Source: Wolfiporia cocos
Lineage: Eukaryota; Basidiomycota; Agaricomycetes; Polyporales; Phaeolaceae
Assembly (NCBI GenBank): GCA_029448655.1
Contig: JACCLO010000009.1
Span: 1,054,001 to 1,118,000 of the forward strand
DNA: 64,000 bases
Direction: 5' to 3'
Shown here: positions 9,269 to 21,700 of the stretch, one piece after another
Layout: every line of letters starts with the position of its first letter
Position numbering within the stretch: the stretch's first letter is position 1
The notes under the pieces: model-generated
Seen by the model: only the letters and a program-made list of their open reading frames with translations
Databases searched by the model: none
Told to the model about the DNA's origin: nothing
Made by a program: the position numbers and the translations under genes

Positions 9269-12200
9269 CTAATTTCCATGCCGGCTTCTTCGAGACTGTC
9301 TGAGAGTCCCCGGACGCTCTATTGATGCTTTCAGTGCGCGTATCGTTTGCACGATCTCGGCTATGATGACGATCAGCAAAGGGCTGAGAGCTTCTCATCT
9401 GAAAGACTTACCGGCGAGCTTCGAACTCTCTGCCTCGAAGTCGTATCGCTTGTTGCGGTCGGCGCCACTATGAACGATGAGCTTGAATGTAGCGCTATTC
9501 TTACTCGATTGCTGGCATTGAACTACACTCTTCAGGTGGTAGGAGGACGTCTTGCCACCGCTCTCGAAAACATGTTTCGCCTTGCTAGCAACAGGCATGA
9601 TCTAGTGGACACAGTCAACGCTGGCAGCCCAATCATAGCACATTGCCCATACATGAATGTACCCGCCGTCGATGGCTAGTAGACGCGCACTGCGAGTGAC
9701 GAGCATAGGAAGTTTGCGGTATACGGTGTATTTCTGTCAGCCAATACAGAGTTTGTGAGGTCAAGATAAAGAACAGATTCAAACGCTCTACCCGATAGGC
9801 GTTAGTGTAGTCCAACACTGTGTTGAATGACGGTTCTAGAGATTCCGAGTTCCTCTTGAAGATCGACGCTGTATTCGGTATAAATGCTCGTCAAACGACA
9901 ACAACTTACAGAGACAGGAATTACTGTACCGTTTGGGTCTGTCGTTCTCCCAGATCCAGTGCTCATTTCGACACCGTAACTCTGCAACATGCTCTTCTTC
10001 ATCAAGATGAGGTCACGCTTGCCCTGTAGACTTTTGACCGTCCGATCGAGCGGAATGTTAACTTTCGTGGCGCCTATATCAAGGACAAGTGCATAATCCT
10101 TCGGATTGCTGAGTTTACGCTTTTGGCAAATGGCCTCAAGGACTTCGGCCATATACATGCCGCTCGATCTATATGATCCTGTTCATGAGAAGACATCGGA
10201 CAACGAACGAACTATAGACTCACGCGGGGATGGTGGTTGAGACGTGACCCGCGTCGGCAGTATCAGCGATCCTGATTCGCAAGAATTGCGGTGGACCATG
10301 ACTGCTTGATGGGCCCAGCGACCCAGAAAACATCGGGACAGAAGAAGCCAGCGAGCTGAAATTGACACTTGTTCCTGCAAATGAGTCGACAGGAGGTGCG
10401 AGAGTCATTGCGGCGCCCGGGGGATTGAACAGGCCAGTAGATTTCTTCTTCTTGATGACGATGCGGGATAGCCTCCGTTGGATCTTGGCCTCGAGCACCT
10501 TGTTCTGCTGCACTGCATTTGGTGTCGCTCTTCAGTACAGTGCTAGCAGAGGTGGCAAATGAACTCAAACCTTGTGTAGAGTTTGCCGCTAGTACAGCGT
10601 ACGCATCGAACTTGAACTTGGAGATCTTGCTTGACCTGTCCAAAGCTGTCCCAAACATCAAACTGGGCCGTCACTGCCTCTGACTATTAACGCGCTTACG
10701 AGGGAAGTCCTCGTCCACCTCTCCGTCGTCCTCCGCGATTCTCAGAATCCAGCCAACAGCAGAGCACCTGATCTCCCACTGTGGATCGTCCTCCCCTTTG
10801 AGTTCCTCATCGATCTTCGGTAGCCACCCCTCCTCCCAATACGACCACAACGCAAACCCAAGCACCTCCTCAACCGTCGCGTCCTTCCGCACGCTTAGCT
10901 TCAGCGCCTGCCCCTCCGGCTCCCGCGCGAGCGGGAAGAACACGTTCACGGCCATGCTCTCGCCTTCAGAGCGTCCCGAGATTGCACTGTACAATTCCGT
11001 GAATGGATTTGACGACGCGTCCTCAGGGCCAGCATCGGCGAGCATCGCTGTCAGCGCGCTCTTCGCAGGGCGCATGGGCGCAATAGGCCGGCGCACGAAC
11101 AGATCGTCCGGCGGCGTGCTGGCAGCCGCGTGTGGGTTCGATAGCGCGGGCGGCGCGGGCGTGCTCGCACTCGTCTGCTTGTGCTTCTCTGCCTTCGGCG
11201 CGGGAATGACCATGTCGAAGCCAAGCTCTATTGGCGCGGACTCCTCTGGTCGCTCGGGAAGCGCGCTGTCAGACTTCTCCTCGCTGTTGCGTCCTTCGCG
11301 GACAGGGCTCAGCCGGTTGCGCACACGAGTGCTGCTGCCGGCCGGCACGGATGCACCGGCCATGGCCATAGACGACGCAGAGGTAGACATTACGGAGTTT
11401 GATCCTGACATTAAGGACACTCCGTCGCTATCTGAATGCATGTCCAGTCCGCTGCTAAGCCCTCGGCTCGCTGCGAACTCACTGCAGCCAAATGTCAGCG
11501 CAACATTTCGCGATGAACAATGGGACGTACGGGTCGAACTCGTCACCATCGCCCTCCATGTCGATACTTCCGTCTGCACCCGCAATCAGGTCGAAGTCGT
11601 CCTCGTCCTCTTCTGGCATCGGGTCCCCGTCATCCAGCTCACTCTCGGAATCCGACGAGGACCAGTCTGGATTTAGGTTCGCGCCGCGCGGAGGCGGTCG
11701 ACTAACCACGCCCGGCGGCTGCGCGCGCGCGAGCATCCGAAGCTTCCTCCTCGCCTCCATCTCCGCCGCGCCCTTGAACTTCGGGCGAAACTCGGGCGAG
11801 GCGACCTTGGGCTGCGCGTCGCTGTCGCGCACCGGCGCCGGCGTAGCCGCGTCGGCGGAAGACGCGCTCGCGATGGGGGCGGCCTTCTCGGGCGACGTCA
11901 GGTTCGCGGGCTTCGCAGACGGCGCGGACGCCGGCGCGGCGAGGACGGTCTCCGCGTTCGTCGGCGCGTCGCCGTCCGGCTCCTGCTTCGCGAGCTCGCC
12001 CTCGGAGCGGATCGAGAACCGGTACGAGTGGCGGTTCACGGACGTGCGCTTGCGCGAGACGCTCATGCCCACCGCGCCGACGCGCGAGGGGCCCATGATC
12101 GTCGTCGTGTACTTGAGGCCCGCCGCGCCGCCCGGGAAGCGCGCGTTGAAGCGGCCGCCTGGGCCTTTCTCGTCGTCACTCGGCGCGGGGCTCGAGGGCT

Positions 12201-12426
12201 CGTTCAGCTCGGGCCATTTGTTGGCGTCGGCGAGGCCGGAGGCGACGATGTATGGGTTCGAGTCGTATGCAGGGTCGAGGGTGATGAGGCGTGAACCAAA
12301 CGGGTCTTCGACATGCCGGAGGTAGTTCAGACGAAGGCTATGGATCAGGTAACTGACAGGAGGTTAGCTGGTCTGTAGTTGGCGGGACGAGCGCAATGCT
12401 CACTCAGGATCGCTGATGAGCGACAT
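9269..12426 (-). CDS. sin1: SIN1/AVO1, TORC2 subunit
   Basis: Model complement(join(9269..9360,9412..9601,9653..9733,9792..9868,9930..10168,10224..10512,10571..10645,10700..11481,11531..12352,12404..12426)), 889 residues; total 2670 nt, in frame throughout. The N-terminus MSLISDP then YLIHSLRLNYLR is typical of Sin1. Residues about 455-545 are the CRIM domain (VNVFFPL, then LSVRKDATVEEVLGFALWSY), which recruits AGC-kinase substrates to TORC2. Further on are SKISKFKFDAYAVL and YMAEVLEAICQKR (Ras-binding-like region), and from about residue 770 a Sin1-type PH domain (KYTVYRKLPMLV, LLAIDGGYIHIMP, KRYDFEAES) that would bind membrane phosphoinositides. The first exon encodes only seven full codons. 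The region between N-terminus and CRIM is low-complexity. Single copy here; no disruption seen. Confidence 0.93.
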
Positions 12427-13138
12427 GCTGGCATAGACCGCCTTACTCACCGTATGACGGCTGTCGTGGTCGCGTCACACCGTCAACAGAGGAACACAGC
12501 AAGGAAGTCTCACAAGTTAGCTGGAGGAATAAGTAGCTCACCAGCTAATCGCAGATTAGCCTTGCAACAGCAGTAGGCAACTCGATGCTAGCAACGTAGT
12601 ACTCGAGTCTCGCTGCGCGAAATGATCGTCTTTGAGTTTTTATACCGAAGCGATTCGCACGAAAAGATAGTCAAGAGAAGCTCAGCAGACTTTCGAGCTG
12701 CAAGATGTTGTCTCCGAAGGATAGGCGAATTCTCAAGACAGCACACCGGAGTTTCGCCTATAGCGTGGTGTTGTGCTATATAAGATAGGCAATCAACGCG
12801 CGATTTGGCGAGCGTTCTCTTGTACCAACCTGCAGTCAATCCAAGTAGAGTTTTCGCAGTGAACAAGGCGTATGCAGCGGCAACCTAATGAGTTCACGAA
12901 CAAGGGGTATGGGCGCTCCGAGAACCTGTCCGGGGTAACTATGATCGCATTTCTAATCTGGGCTAGATCTCGACATTACAAAAACTGCGTCTGGATAACA
13001 CCGTCCGTATGCATATGCGCAGAACAAGAACATTGCAAGAATATGTGGTACTCGGACGTAGCCAAGGGGTGCGCTATCTGGACGAGATGATACAACAAGG
13101 GGCCCCGACATCTGGACCCATTGGACTAGCTATTGTCC
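12427..13138. other. Intergenic region, SIN1 promoter and MATE 3' end
   Basis: 712 bp between two minus-strand genes. It should contain the SIN1 promoter and the MATE 3' UTR. Short ORFs on both strands lack support. No repeat was noticed. Confidence 0.5.
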
Positions 13139-15644
13139 CTAGCCACTGCACCCCTGCGCCTCCTCATCCGTGTCCTGCTCCGCGCATTTGCGGTCAACGT
13201 CGAGGCGCCGCTGCACCTTCTCGACCTCGCGCCGCCAATCCGTGCGCACGCAGATCCACACGCCGATTGCGGCGCAGTACACGAGCGACACAGTAAGCCC
13301 AATCCAGAGCCCTGCGAGCTGCAGGTGTCGCCAGAAGGTCAGCCAAATGCCGAAGGGAATGCCTGCCGACGTTACTGTTAGTGTCTGGAGGAAAGAGGAA
13401 AGGAAGAGAACGAGCCTATGACGTAGTACGCGCTGCGACGAACGATTAGTCCTGTCTCACCATCGCGAGATTTGTGGTACCCACCTCAAGTTCAAAAGCG
13501 CCCCTGTGAACTGCTTGCCCGTCGCGCGCAAAATCCCGCCTGTTACCCCGCCGAGCCCGTCGAACACCTGGAAGAGCGCCACGATCGGGAGGATCGCCGC
13601 CACGAGTTCCACCACCTCTGTGTACCCACAATCAACAACCAATGAGCAGATCGCGAATCGATGGGAAGCTTACCGGGGTCATCGTTGAATAGGTGAGCCC
13701 ACGACTTGCGGAAAACCATGAACATCGTGCTGTACGGATGTCATAATTACACTATTTTGGAGACATGGCGAGCGAAACGCACCTCCAGACTAAGCTGATA
13801 GCGAGCGACATGAGGATGGACGCGTTTGCGGCAACGCCCGCGCGCCTCGCCTTCTCCTCACCAAGGAGGTTGCCCACACTGTAGCAGGCATAATGGTAAA
13901 TGTGGGAATAATTCACAGACAATAGATGCGCACCGGACGGAAGTGGCGACGCTGAGCGCAAAGGGCGCCTGATACGTTGTCGAGGCCGAAACGAGCAGGA
14001 CGGACTGCGTCGCGAGGGCCACGGGACCGAGCCTACCACACATTAGGCATTACTAACTTCCCGCACTGGGATGCGTCCACACGTACATGCTAGCCGCCAC
14101 TGAGCCCAGAGCTCGTAAGATACCTCTAATAAATCAAAAGTGGATGCGACTTACAGCCAATTAGCTCCCATGACCACCATTCCGACGCCGTTTGGCCTGT
14201 GTGCGAGCGTCAGGACTACCATACGACAGTCGTGACCGTAGCGCGCACTCACCGACCCCGGCTAGCCCCAGGTGCACAAGAACGCCGAGGCTGGTGAAGC
14301 ACCGGCGCGAGAGCGGGTACCAAGCGGTGCGCGGGACGAACCAGATTCCGTACACGATCGACGCGAGCGAGATTAGGTTGAACGAAAGCGCGGTGGCAAT
14401 TGGTGCGCCAATGAATCCGAGCCGAATCGGCGCGGGACCCCAGACTGTGTGGTAGAGGACGGGTGAGCGAGGAAAATGGCGAGGAGGACAGGTAGAACAC
14501 ACCGAGAAGGTAGTTCAGGACGGCGTTGATAGGGGCGATGACGAGGATGATGCGGGTGGGTACGGTGAAGAGGCCTAGGGATTGTTAGCGCCTGTACTGT
14601 CAGTGTTCCAGCCATGTACCTTGCGATTGGAAGTATCGCCTCGAGATGGCGTTGAAGGTGTACGCAGGAAGGCCGAGGGTCAGCCACCTCAGATAAACTG
14701 CGGCGAGGTGAGCGACGTCGGGGTCCTGCTTGAGGAAGAGGAGGATGCTCTCCGAGCTGAACCAGATCAGGATGATCGGCTGTGGCGGGGCGGGATCACT
14801 GATGGATTCCCATGCCACAAAAAGATTTACGCACCACCAGGACGGCGGCCATCACCACCGCTGATCGAGCACGTGAGCAAATGGGTCGACGGGATGTGGC
14901 TCGCAAACGCACCCATTCGCTGCGCCCAGAGACCGACGAGCTGCGGCTGCGACGATGTCCACGCACCAGGGAGCATCGTGTCGAGCGTGCTCGTGAAGCC
15001 CTGGACGATGCTCAGCCCGGTCACGCTCGCGGTCATCGAGCCGAGCGTGGATGCAGCGAGCGCGGTCGTCGAGAGGTGCCCAATAGAGACGACGGACGCA
15101 ATTACAAGAGAGTACTCCAGAACATGAGTTCTGAGCAAGCCAGTAAGAACCAGAGATTCGAATGGCGAGGACCGACGCACCCAAACACAGGCAAGGTATA
15201 TTTCGCGAGGACAGCCATCTCCTCTCGGAGCATGCTAACGGGTGGCTCGGCATCGTGCGGGTCGCCCTTGTCGACCTCCTCCTCGATGCGGGGGACATAT
15301 GGCGCGAGTAGCGGCGTGTTTTCGTTGGGATGTGCGGCCGGGTCGACGGGCCCGGAGCGGTAGCCAGACTTGTCGGGGAGCGGACCCATGGTCGGCTGGA
15401 AGGGAGCGATGTACGAGGCGGGGAAGCTCCGGCGGCGGGAGACTTTTGAGCGGGCGTGCGGGATAGCGAGGCCGTTGGAGGGCCCTTGATCGTCGTTGTC
15501 GGAAGGGAGTGCTTCGTCGGCGTTTTGATGTTGGTTGGGCTCGGCGGGCTCGGTTAGATTATGCGCGGCAGCATAGCGCGAGAGGAGGGCGTAGTCGGAG
15601 GGGAGGGAGGAGGGCGCCGAGTAGTGCGCGTACGTGGACGACAT
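13139..15644 (-). CDS. MATE-family multidrug/toxin efflux transporter
   Basis: Fourteen exons: complement(join(13139..13362,13416..13432,13485..13617,13674..13729,13783..13878,13934..14032,14087..14099,14155..14196,14253..14444,14503..14574,14620..14779,14835..14860,14913..15130,15181..15644)), 603 residues, frame consistent throughout. A Pro/Ser-rich cytosolic N-terminus of about 150 residues is followed by twelve-helix MATE sequence: YSLVIASVVSIGHLST, then GFTSTLDTMLPGAWTS, WAQRM, YLRWLTLGLPAYTF, ALATQSVLLVSASTTYQ, ATSVRVGNLLGEEKA and GIPFGIWLTF. It would export cationic compounds in exchange for H+ or Na+ at the plasma membrane or vacuole. It contains very small exons of 13, 17 and 26 nt. 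Intron 13363-13415 begins GC, needed to keep the family motif YYVIGIPFG in frame. The start faces SAM50 across 208 bp. Confidence 0.93.
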
Positions 15645-15736
15645 GCCGCCTAATAACGCGGGGGAGATAACAAGAAAGTTTAGCGTTTGAGGGAGTCAGG
15701 AGGGAGTGGTCCCCCGCGGGCGCTTGCGAGGGGGTA

Positions 15737-15770
15737 GCATTCTATGTAACGTCATCGGAAGCATAGAATG
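15737..15770. promoter_or_regulatory. Palindrome in shared MATE/SAM50 promoter
   Basis: GCATTCTATG (15737-15746) and CATAGAATG (15762-15770) form an inverted repeat around GTAACGTCAT (15746-15755), a CRE-like core. A second GTAACG follows the right arm. It sits in the 208-bp gap between the divergently transcribed MATE gene and SAM50, so one factor could serve both. Regulation is inferred from position and symmetry only. Confidence 0.4.
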
Positions 15771-15852
15771 TAACGCGCGCTTGGCCGTGGTAACAGCCGG
15801 GTCCTTGCGGCGGACCTTGAATCGCTTTGCCCTCGACTCTCACCGCAAATCC

Positions 15853-17833
15853 ATGGTCGACCCGGAGCTCACCGCGCCTCCGCTCAAGCCCCCGCTCGCG
15901 GACACCTCTGCACCGCGCGATGGGGAGCCCGCCGTCGACCGCATCCTCAGGTGGCAGGAGGAGCGCATCGCACGCAAGCTGCGCGGCGAGTACGAGTCTG
16001 CCGTCCTCCATCTGTCCGACGTCGTGCGCCACCCTCCGCCTCGCTTTCCGTGCGTGCACAACGCTGACCTTTGCCCAGGTGAACAGCAACCTCGCGACGC
16101 CGCTCCGGATCGCGTCCGTGCGAGTCCAGGGCGCGGCGCACACCCGCGCATCCTTCATCGGCTCGCTCATTACCCCGCTCCTCCCGCTCCCACAGGACCC
16201 GACGACGCTCGCGGACGTGCTCCACACCACGCGCCACGTCGGCGCCGTCCTCCAGCAGACGGACATCTTCCACGCCGTCGATGCACGCCTCGAGCGCGCC
16301 AGGGACATGCTCGACGCCGTCGACGTCGTGTTCCGTGCCCGCGAGCGCGGCCGCTTCTTCCTCAGCACGAGCACGCAGGTCGGAAACAACGAGGGTGGTG
16401 CGGTGCGTCCGAGCTGTACTCACGTTGCGTTCGTGCGCGTGCTCAAGTGATGCGCACAGAGCGCGACGTGCCGCGTCCGCAACGCGTTCGGCGGCGCGGA
16501 GACGTTCGAGGCGAACCTCGCGTTCGCGACGACCACGCGCGTCGCGTTTGGCGCGTCGCTCTCCGCGCCGCTCACCCACACGCTCGCCACGCGCGGCGAG
16601 CTTGCCGTCTTTGCGCAGGAGAGGGACAATTCGAGCTTCGCGAGCTCTGCCGAGGGCGTGCGCGGGCTCCGGGCCGTCGTCAGGGTGAGCTAGGTCAGCT
16701 TTGCTTTTGCACGTCGCTGGCAGCGAACGGATGAATCCGCCTTTCCCTTTCCTCTGGGCTTCTGTGCACGACAGACGGGCAGCGCGGATAGCAGTAGGGG
16801 CAAGCACGAGTTTGCGTACGAGGCCGTGCTCAGACATATAGGAAATCTCGCCCCGACCGCGTCAATCACGTACGTTTGGCTTTTTTGCACATCTCTCTCA
16901 AAGCTTAGTAGCTCGTTCGGATGCCCTGAACTTGACACCGACGCTCGCGTGACGCAAGAATGCGCGAAGCCGCGGGGCAGAGCGTCAAGTCGGCCGTCTC
17001 GCATACATGGACACGCGACACGCGCGACGACCGCCTCCTCGGCACGCGCGGCGCGTATGTCCGGCTCACGCACGAGCTCGCGGGCCTCGGCGGCGACGCG
17101 GCATTCGTCAAGTCCGAGGCGCAAGCGCAGGGTGCGCGGAGACTGCTGCCAGGGCTGGTGCGTTTTCTGTTGCCTCCTAGCAGTGGTCAGAGAGTTCACT
17201 GCGGACGGCAGACAATGTCGCTCGCAGGGCGGACGGGCCTCCTGTGGGGTCTTGGCAGGCCGACGCTCTTCTCGGATAGATTCCAGCTCGGCGGACCGCT
17301 CAGCGTGCGTATGTTCAGGGCGAACGGGATGGGCCCGAGAGATGGGCGTGAGTTATCTCCTTTCGAGATGCCGAGAGCGACAGTGGATCTGACGAGGTGA
17401 ATAGCGGATTCGCTGGGAGGCGAACTATACTGGGCTGCGGGACTCAGCCTGATCTCGGATATTCCGCGAAAGCCACATTGGCCGGTCAAGATGCATGGCT
17501 TTGTGAATGCAGGGAGGTTGGATGGGATAGATCAATGTGCGTTTCTTCGTCTGCTCGCCGCTAACCATCTCTGACACTGACGCTGCATCCATCGCGGGCA
17601 TCCTCCTCGACATCGTCGTGATGACTATTTCCAACTACCGATGCACAGCAAAAACGCTCGTTCAGAACGTATTCGCGACGATCACGAAGCCGTCGGTCTC
17701 CGCGGGTGTGGGACTTGTATACAAGCTTGACCCTGTGCGCATCGAGCTCAACTTCGGCGTGCCGCTCGTCGCAAGTGCGAGCGACGGAATGAGGAAGGGG
17801 ATACAGGTTGGGATTGGGTTAGACTTCCTGTAG
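15853..17833 (+). CDS. SAM50: SAM50 / Omp85-family mitochondrial sorting and assembly protein
   Basis: Eight exons: join(15853..16023,16079..16402,16460..16684,16775..16869,16959..17157,17212..17347,17405..17536,17649..17833), 488 residues, in frame. It inserts beta-barrel proteins into the mitochondrial outer membrane. The N-terminal part up to about residue 150 holds a POTRA-like domain (NLATPLRIASVRVQGA). The rest is the bacterial-surface-antigen barrel: NAFGGAETFEANLAFATT, SHTWTRDTRDDRLLGTRG, FSDRFQLGGPLSVRMFRANG, PHWPVKMHGFVNAGRLDG and the C-terminal beta-signal VGIGLDFL. Length fits fungal Sam50. Introns 3 and 4 (89-90 nt) and 7 (112 nt) are longer than the usual 55 nt here. GC-rich coding sequence, no damage seen. 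Confidence 0.95.
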
Positions 17834-18646
17834 AAGGGAAGGTTCAGGCGCATCGTGTTGGTGCAAGGCGGTGTGTTCGCTTGTGCTCATCGCATTCAAA
17901 ATGTATAACTTGCAGGGCGATGCCGCGCACTTTGCGGGTGATCAGTCTGGGATCGGTGCATCTCTTGCCTCGATTTCGTCGGGATGCCCGGTGGTACATG
18001 AGGAGAGCTGCAGCTGGTGAGATACAATGGTCTGTGCCTGAACTCAATCCAGCTGCCCGGATTGGGCGTGGGGGCCCTCCTATCAGCGCACGGTAAGTGA
18101 GGACCCGTTGCCGAGATGCTCTGTTGTCTGTCGAGCGGATGGTCTTGGGACCTACTTGACAACCGCCAAGCGAGCGAGCGCACGAAGCGATTTGGTCGAT
18201 CGATTGCTGCGCCTCCTTGGACGGAAATGTGGATAAGATAGGTAGAGTTCTTTTGCAAACGCCGACCTGTATATCCTCCGTGCATCACTTGTTCAATGCA
18301 GCATCTGGAAACGAAGGCGTGGCGTGGAGCTTATCAGCAGTTTCTCAAGCAAGAGGGCTTGTGGCATCGGTTAGCGCTGTAGACGCTTGATTTGCAGGTG
18401 CTATGCAGATGTTCTGACAGACCTCAGGAGCCTTCAAGCGACACCTGTCGTGCTCCTGGAATTGCGGGATCACGGATCCCTGGAGCACGCGTCGTTTCCG
18501 GCCGAACTGACCAACCAGAGATTGTGGCTGTCATCCTAGTCCTTCTGATACGGGGAGCCGCCCAGGTACATCTGAACTCTGGAGACTGATACCCTTATCT
18601 CCTCCCGCAACCGCCCAGAACAGAAATAGTCACCCTACTTCTGTGG
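17834..18646. other. Intergenic region before OPT gene
   Basis: SAM50 3' UTR and the distal promoter of the transporter gene. No gene is supported on either strand. Confidence 0.5.
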
Positions 18647-18654
18647 TATATATA
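18647..18654 (+). promoter_or_regulatory. TATA box of the OPT transporter gene
   Basis: TATATATA lies 59 nt before the ATG at 18713, a position compatible with a core promoter and a short leader. Confidence 0.5.
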
Positions 18655-18712
18655 CGCGTCTTGTGCTCGCACGAGATGCAATTCCCTGACCTCATTCTCC
18701 CTTGCTGTCTGT

Positions 18713-21700
18713 ATGCAGCAAAGTCGCGGCGACATGTCCGTGCGGTCGCTCGCCGATGTCCCCGAGCTCAAGCGCAGGGAGAATTCACCGGAGAACACGA
18801 AGGCGTATGACGATATGTACGCGGATCAGGAGAAGGTCGATGTGACGGAGGTCTCGTCCGAGATTGACGAGGGCGCCGATGTCAAGATCATAGAGAAGGC
18901 GGAGGATGTGGCTGTTCGGGTAGCTCAGGCGTGACCTCCACGACGGGTATCCCGTGCTGAAGGTGCCAACAGATTCTCTCGACGGAGGACAACCCGGATC
19001 TGCCTACATGGACGTTCCGCACCGTCTTTCTCGGCACGGGGTTGAGTGCATTCGGTGCGGTTCTTGCGACGATCTACACTTTCAAGCCCCAGGTATCACG
19101 GCATGTATGATGTAGAGAACATGAGATGGCTGATATGGGGATACAGAACGCCACTGTCTCGCAGCTCTTCTGCCTGATCATCGCGTATGTCCTTGGCACC
19201 CTGATGGCAGGTGCGCTCGACCGCTGTAGGTTGTTGCAGAAGTTGGATCATACTCGTCTTAGCCGTTATTCCATCACATGGATACTGGAGATATCTCAAT
19301 CCTGGACCATTCAATATCAAAGGTTGCTACGTTGCTCTCACACATCTAAAAGCTTCTGATCGGAGGGAATCCTGCAGAGCATACGGCTATCGTGATCATG
19401 GCATCGACTGCATCGACGGTTGCCGTGGCCATGGAGATCATTGCGGCCTTGAGTACGAGCCTGCTGTCCTGTGTCTTGATACTGGTCTCATGGATACTCT
19501 CTAGATCTGTTCTATGACATTCGACTCAACGGTGCAGTCGCCATCTTCCAGATCTTTGCAAGCCAGATGATCGGCTATGGTATTGCTGGTGTTTGTGGGT
19601 TGTCTCATATAGAACTCTATTGCAGATACTGATATTTAACAGTACGCTCGCTGCTGGTATATCCGACATAGTACGACAGGGCTATCTGCGTGGGGTGACA
19701 ATGGTTGACATAATCTCCCTAGTGCGTTCTATCCGACATACATATCTGTGGTCAATCTGCTGCAAAGTTTACATTTCGGTGGCGCTCTCAACTACAAGCG
19801 AAGGTTAGGGCCTGCCAGTCAATCATGCATCATGCATCACTAGAAACGTCTGACTGTCTTCCCAGGAAGTACTTCTGGATTGTGGTATGTCACGATTGCT
19901 GGCTCCTTAGAACGTCCGTTTCTAAGATCTCATGCTCAAGTTCGCCGCAATATTCTGCTGGGAGTGGTAGGCATCTGGGCTGAGGTTATCATGACATGTG
20001 CTGAATATTTCATTCCAGGATCCCTCAGTATCCCTTTCCGCTGCTCACCGCCATCTCGGTCGTGTGCCTTGTTGACAACGGCCGCAGTGACTTTATTCGC
20101 AACCTGTTCGGTGCCGGTTCCAGCAACGAAGGGATCGGGCTGCTGAGCTTCGGAACGAGCTGGACACTCATCACACAGGGCAGTCCTCTCGTGTGGCCCC
20201 TTCAGACTCGTACGTGCTGTCCTCTCCGTACATGCATGTACATGATAACATTCATCACCCAGAGGTCAATTCATACAGTGCGTTTCGTCCAATGCTCTGT
20301 TGATTGGCTAACTATAAACCGTCCTCCTGCTAGTCGGGATGGCCATCGGCTACGTTGTCCTCACTGTTTGCTACTACCGTAATGTTTTTCACGGCCGCGA
20401 CCTCGTTTGGATGTCGACTTCGCTATTTGCTTCGAACGGTAGCACGTATGACCAGAGCGCCATCCTGACCCCGGACAATACGCTTGACCCCGCGAAACTC
20501 GACGAGGTTGGACTTCCACAATTCACAACGACGTACGCGATCAGCCAGATGTGCTATAACTTCAGCTTGGGGGCTGCGATCGTGCACGTACTGGTATGGA
20601 ACTGGAGGGATTTGAAGAGAGGTACGTGTTAGATTTCAACTTGGAAGTCGTGTAGCGAATTCCCATGCCGACAAATATGCACGCAGCGTTCGGCCAGATC
20701 AAGCTGATGAAGGGATCAGACGATATAGATGATCCTCACTACCAGGGTGAGCAGTAACACGGCGCGCTTTCTCAGCTGCTGATCGCCTGTAGAGATGAGG
20801 AAGTACAAGGAAGTACCACAGTGGTGGTACATGACTCTCTTCGTGATCTCTCTTGCCGTTGGAATAGGGTGTAGCGTGCGTACTACTTGAGATATTGATG
20901 CTCCGCCACTGACCAACACAAATAGTATACTACTGGAGAAGCTCTGCTACCATGGTGGAGCATTATCCTCTTCACCGTGATTAGCTTTTTCCTGGCCATA
21001 TGCCTGGGCTTAAGTGCGTACATACAGCCTATGTGCGGATAGGAGTGCTGAAAACATTGGCGTTACCATCCGCAGTAATGGCAACGACGGGTTTCAGCCT
21101 TTCTGTCAAGTATGCAATTCAGATCCTAGCTGCATTCGTTCATCCTGGCAAGCCTGTGTACGTGTCTTCGCTTTTGAACTTCTATCATAGATTGTACTCA
21201 CTTTGTGTGGACTCAGAGCTGTCATGTACGTCAATTTGTACGGAAACAGCACCGCATTCCAGACACTGTACATGCTTCAAGGTGCTCAGTTGCTTCGTAC
21301 ACAAGTCTTTATTGAAGCTCTGAGACCGAGTTCGGCAGACCTGAAGCTAGGCCAGTATATCAAGTTGCCGCCACAAGCGACCTTTGCCGCTCAACTTGCT
21401 GGATCAATCATCGGCTCAATATTTAACTACACTAGTATGTGTGATTGCGTCTTCCATTGTCTACAGGATTATAGCGACCGTAAAAGTGATGATATCGATT
21501 GTCGACAATAACCGTGAGGTCCTGAAGGACCCAGTGGGAACGCGCATAGTATGTATGGCCATACCTTAGTCCATACTAAGTGAACTAATGTCCGTATTGC
21601 AGTGGAGTGGCTGGATTATCCAAAGCTACAACTCTTCGTCCGTTGCGATGGGTGCGCTTGGGAAAGAACTGTAAGTGGCGATACGTTCTCTGCGTAATGG

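Noticed and set aside
10798..12325. Long plus-strand ORFs across SIN1
   Set aside because: Antisense shadows of GC-rich SIN1 exons; the minus strand carries the CRIM and PH domains.
15706..16837. Long ORFs on both strands over the start of SAM50
   Set aside because: GC-rich shadows; the spliced SAM50 frame matches the family across all exons.
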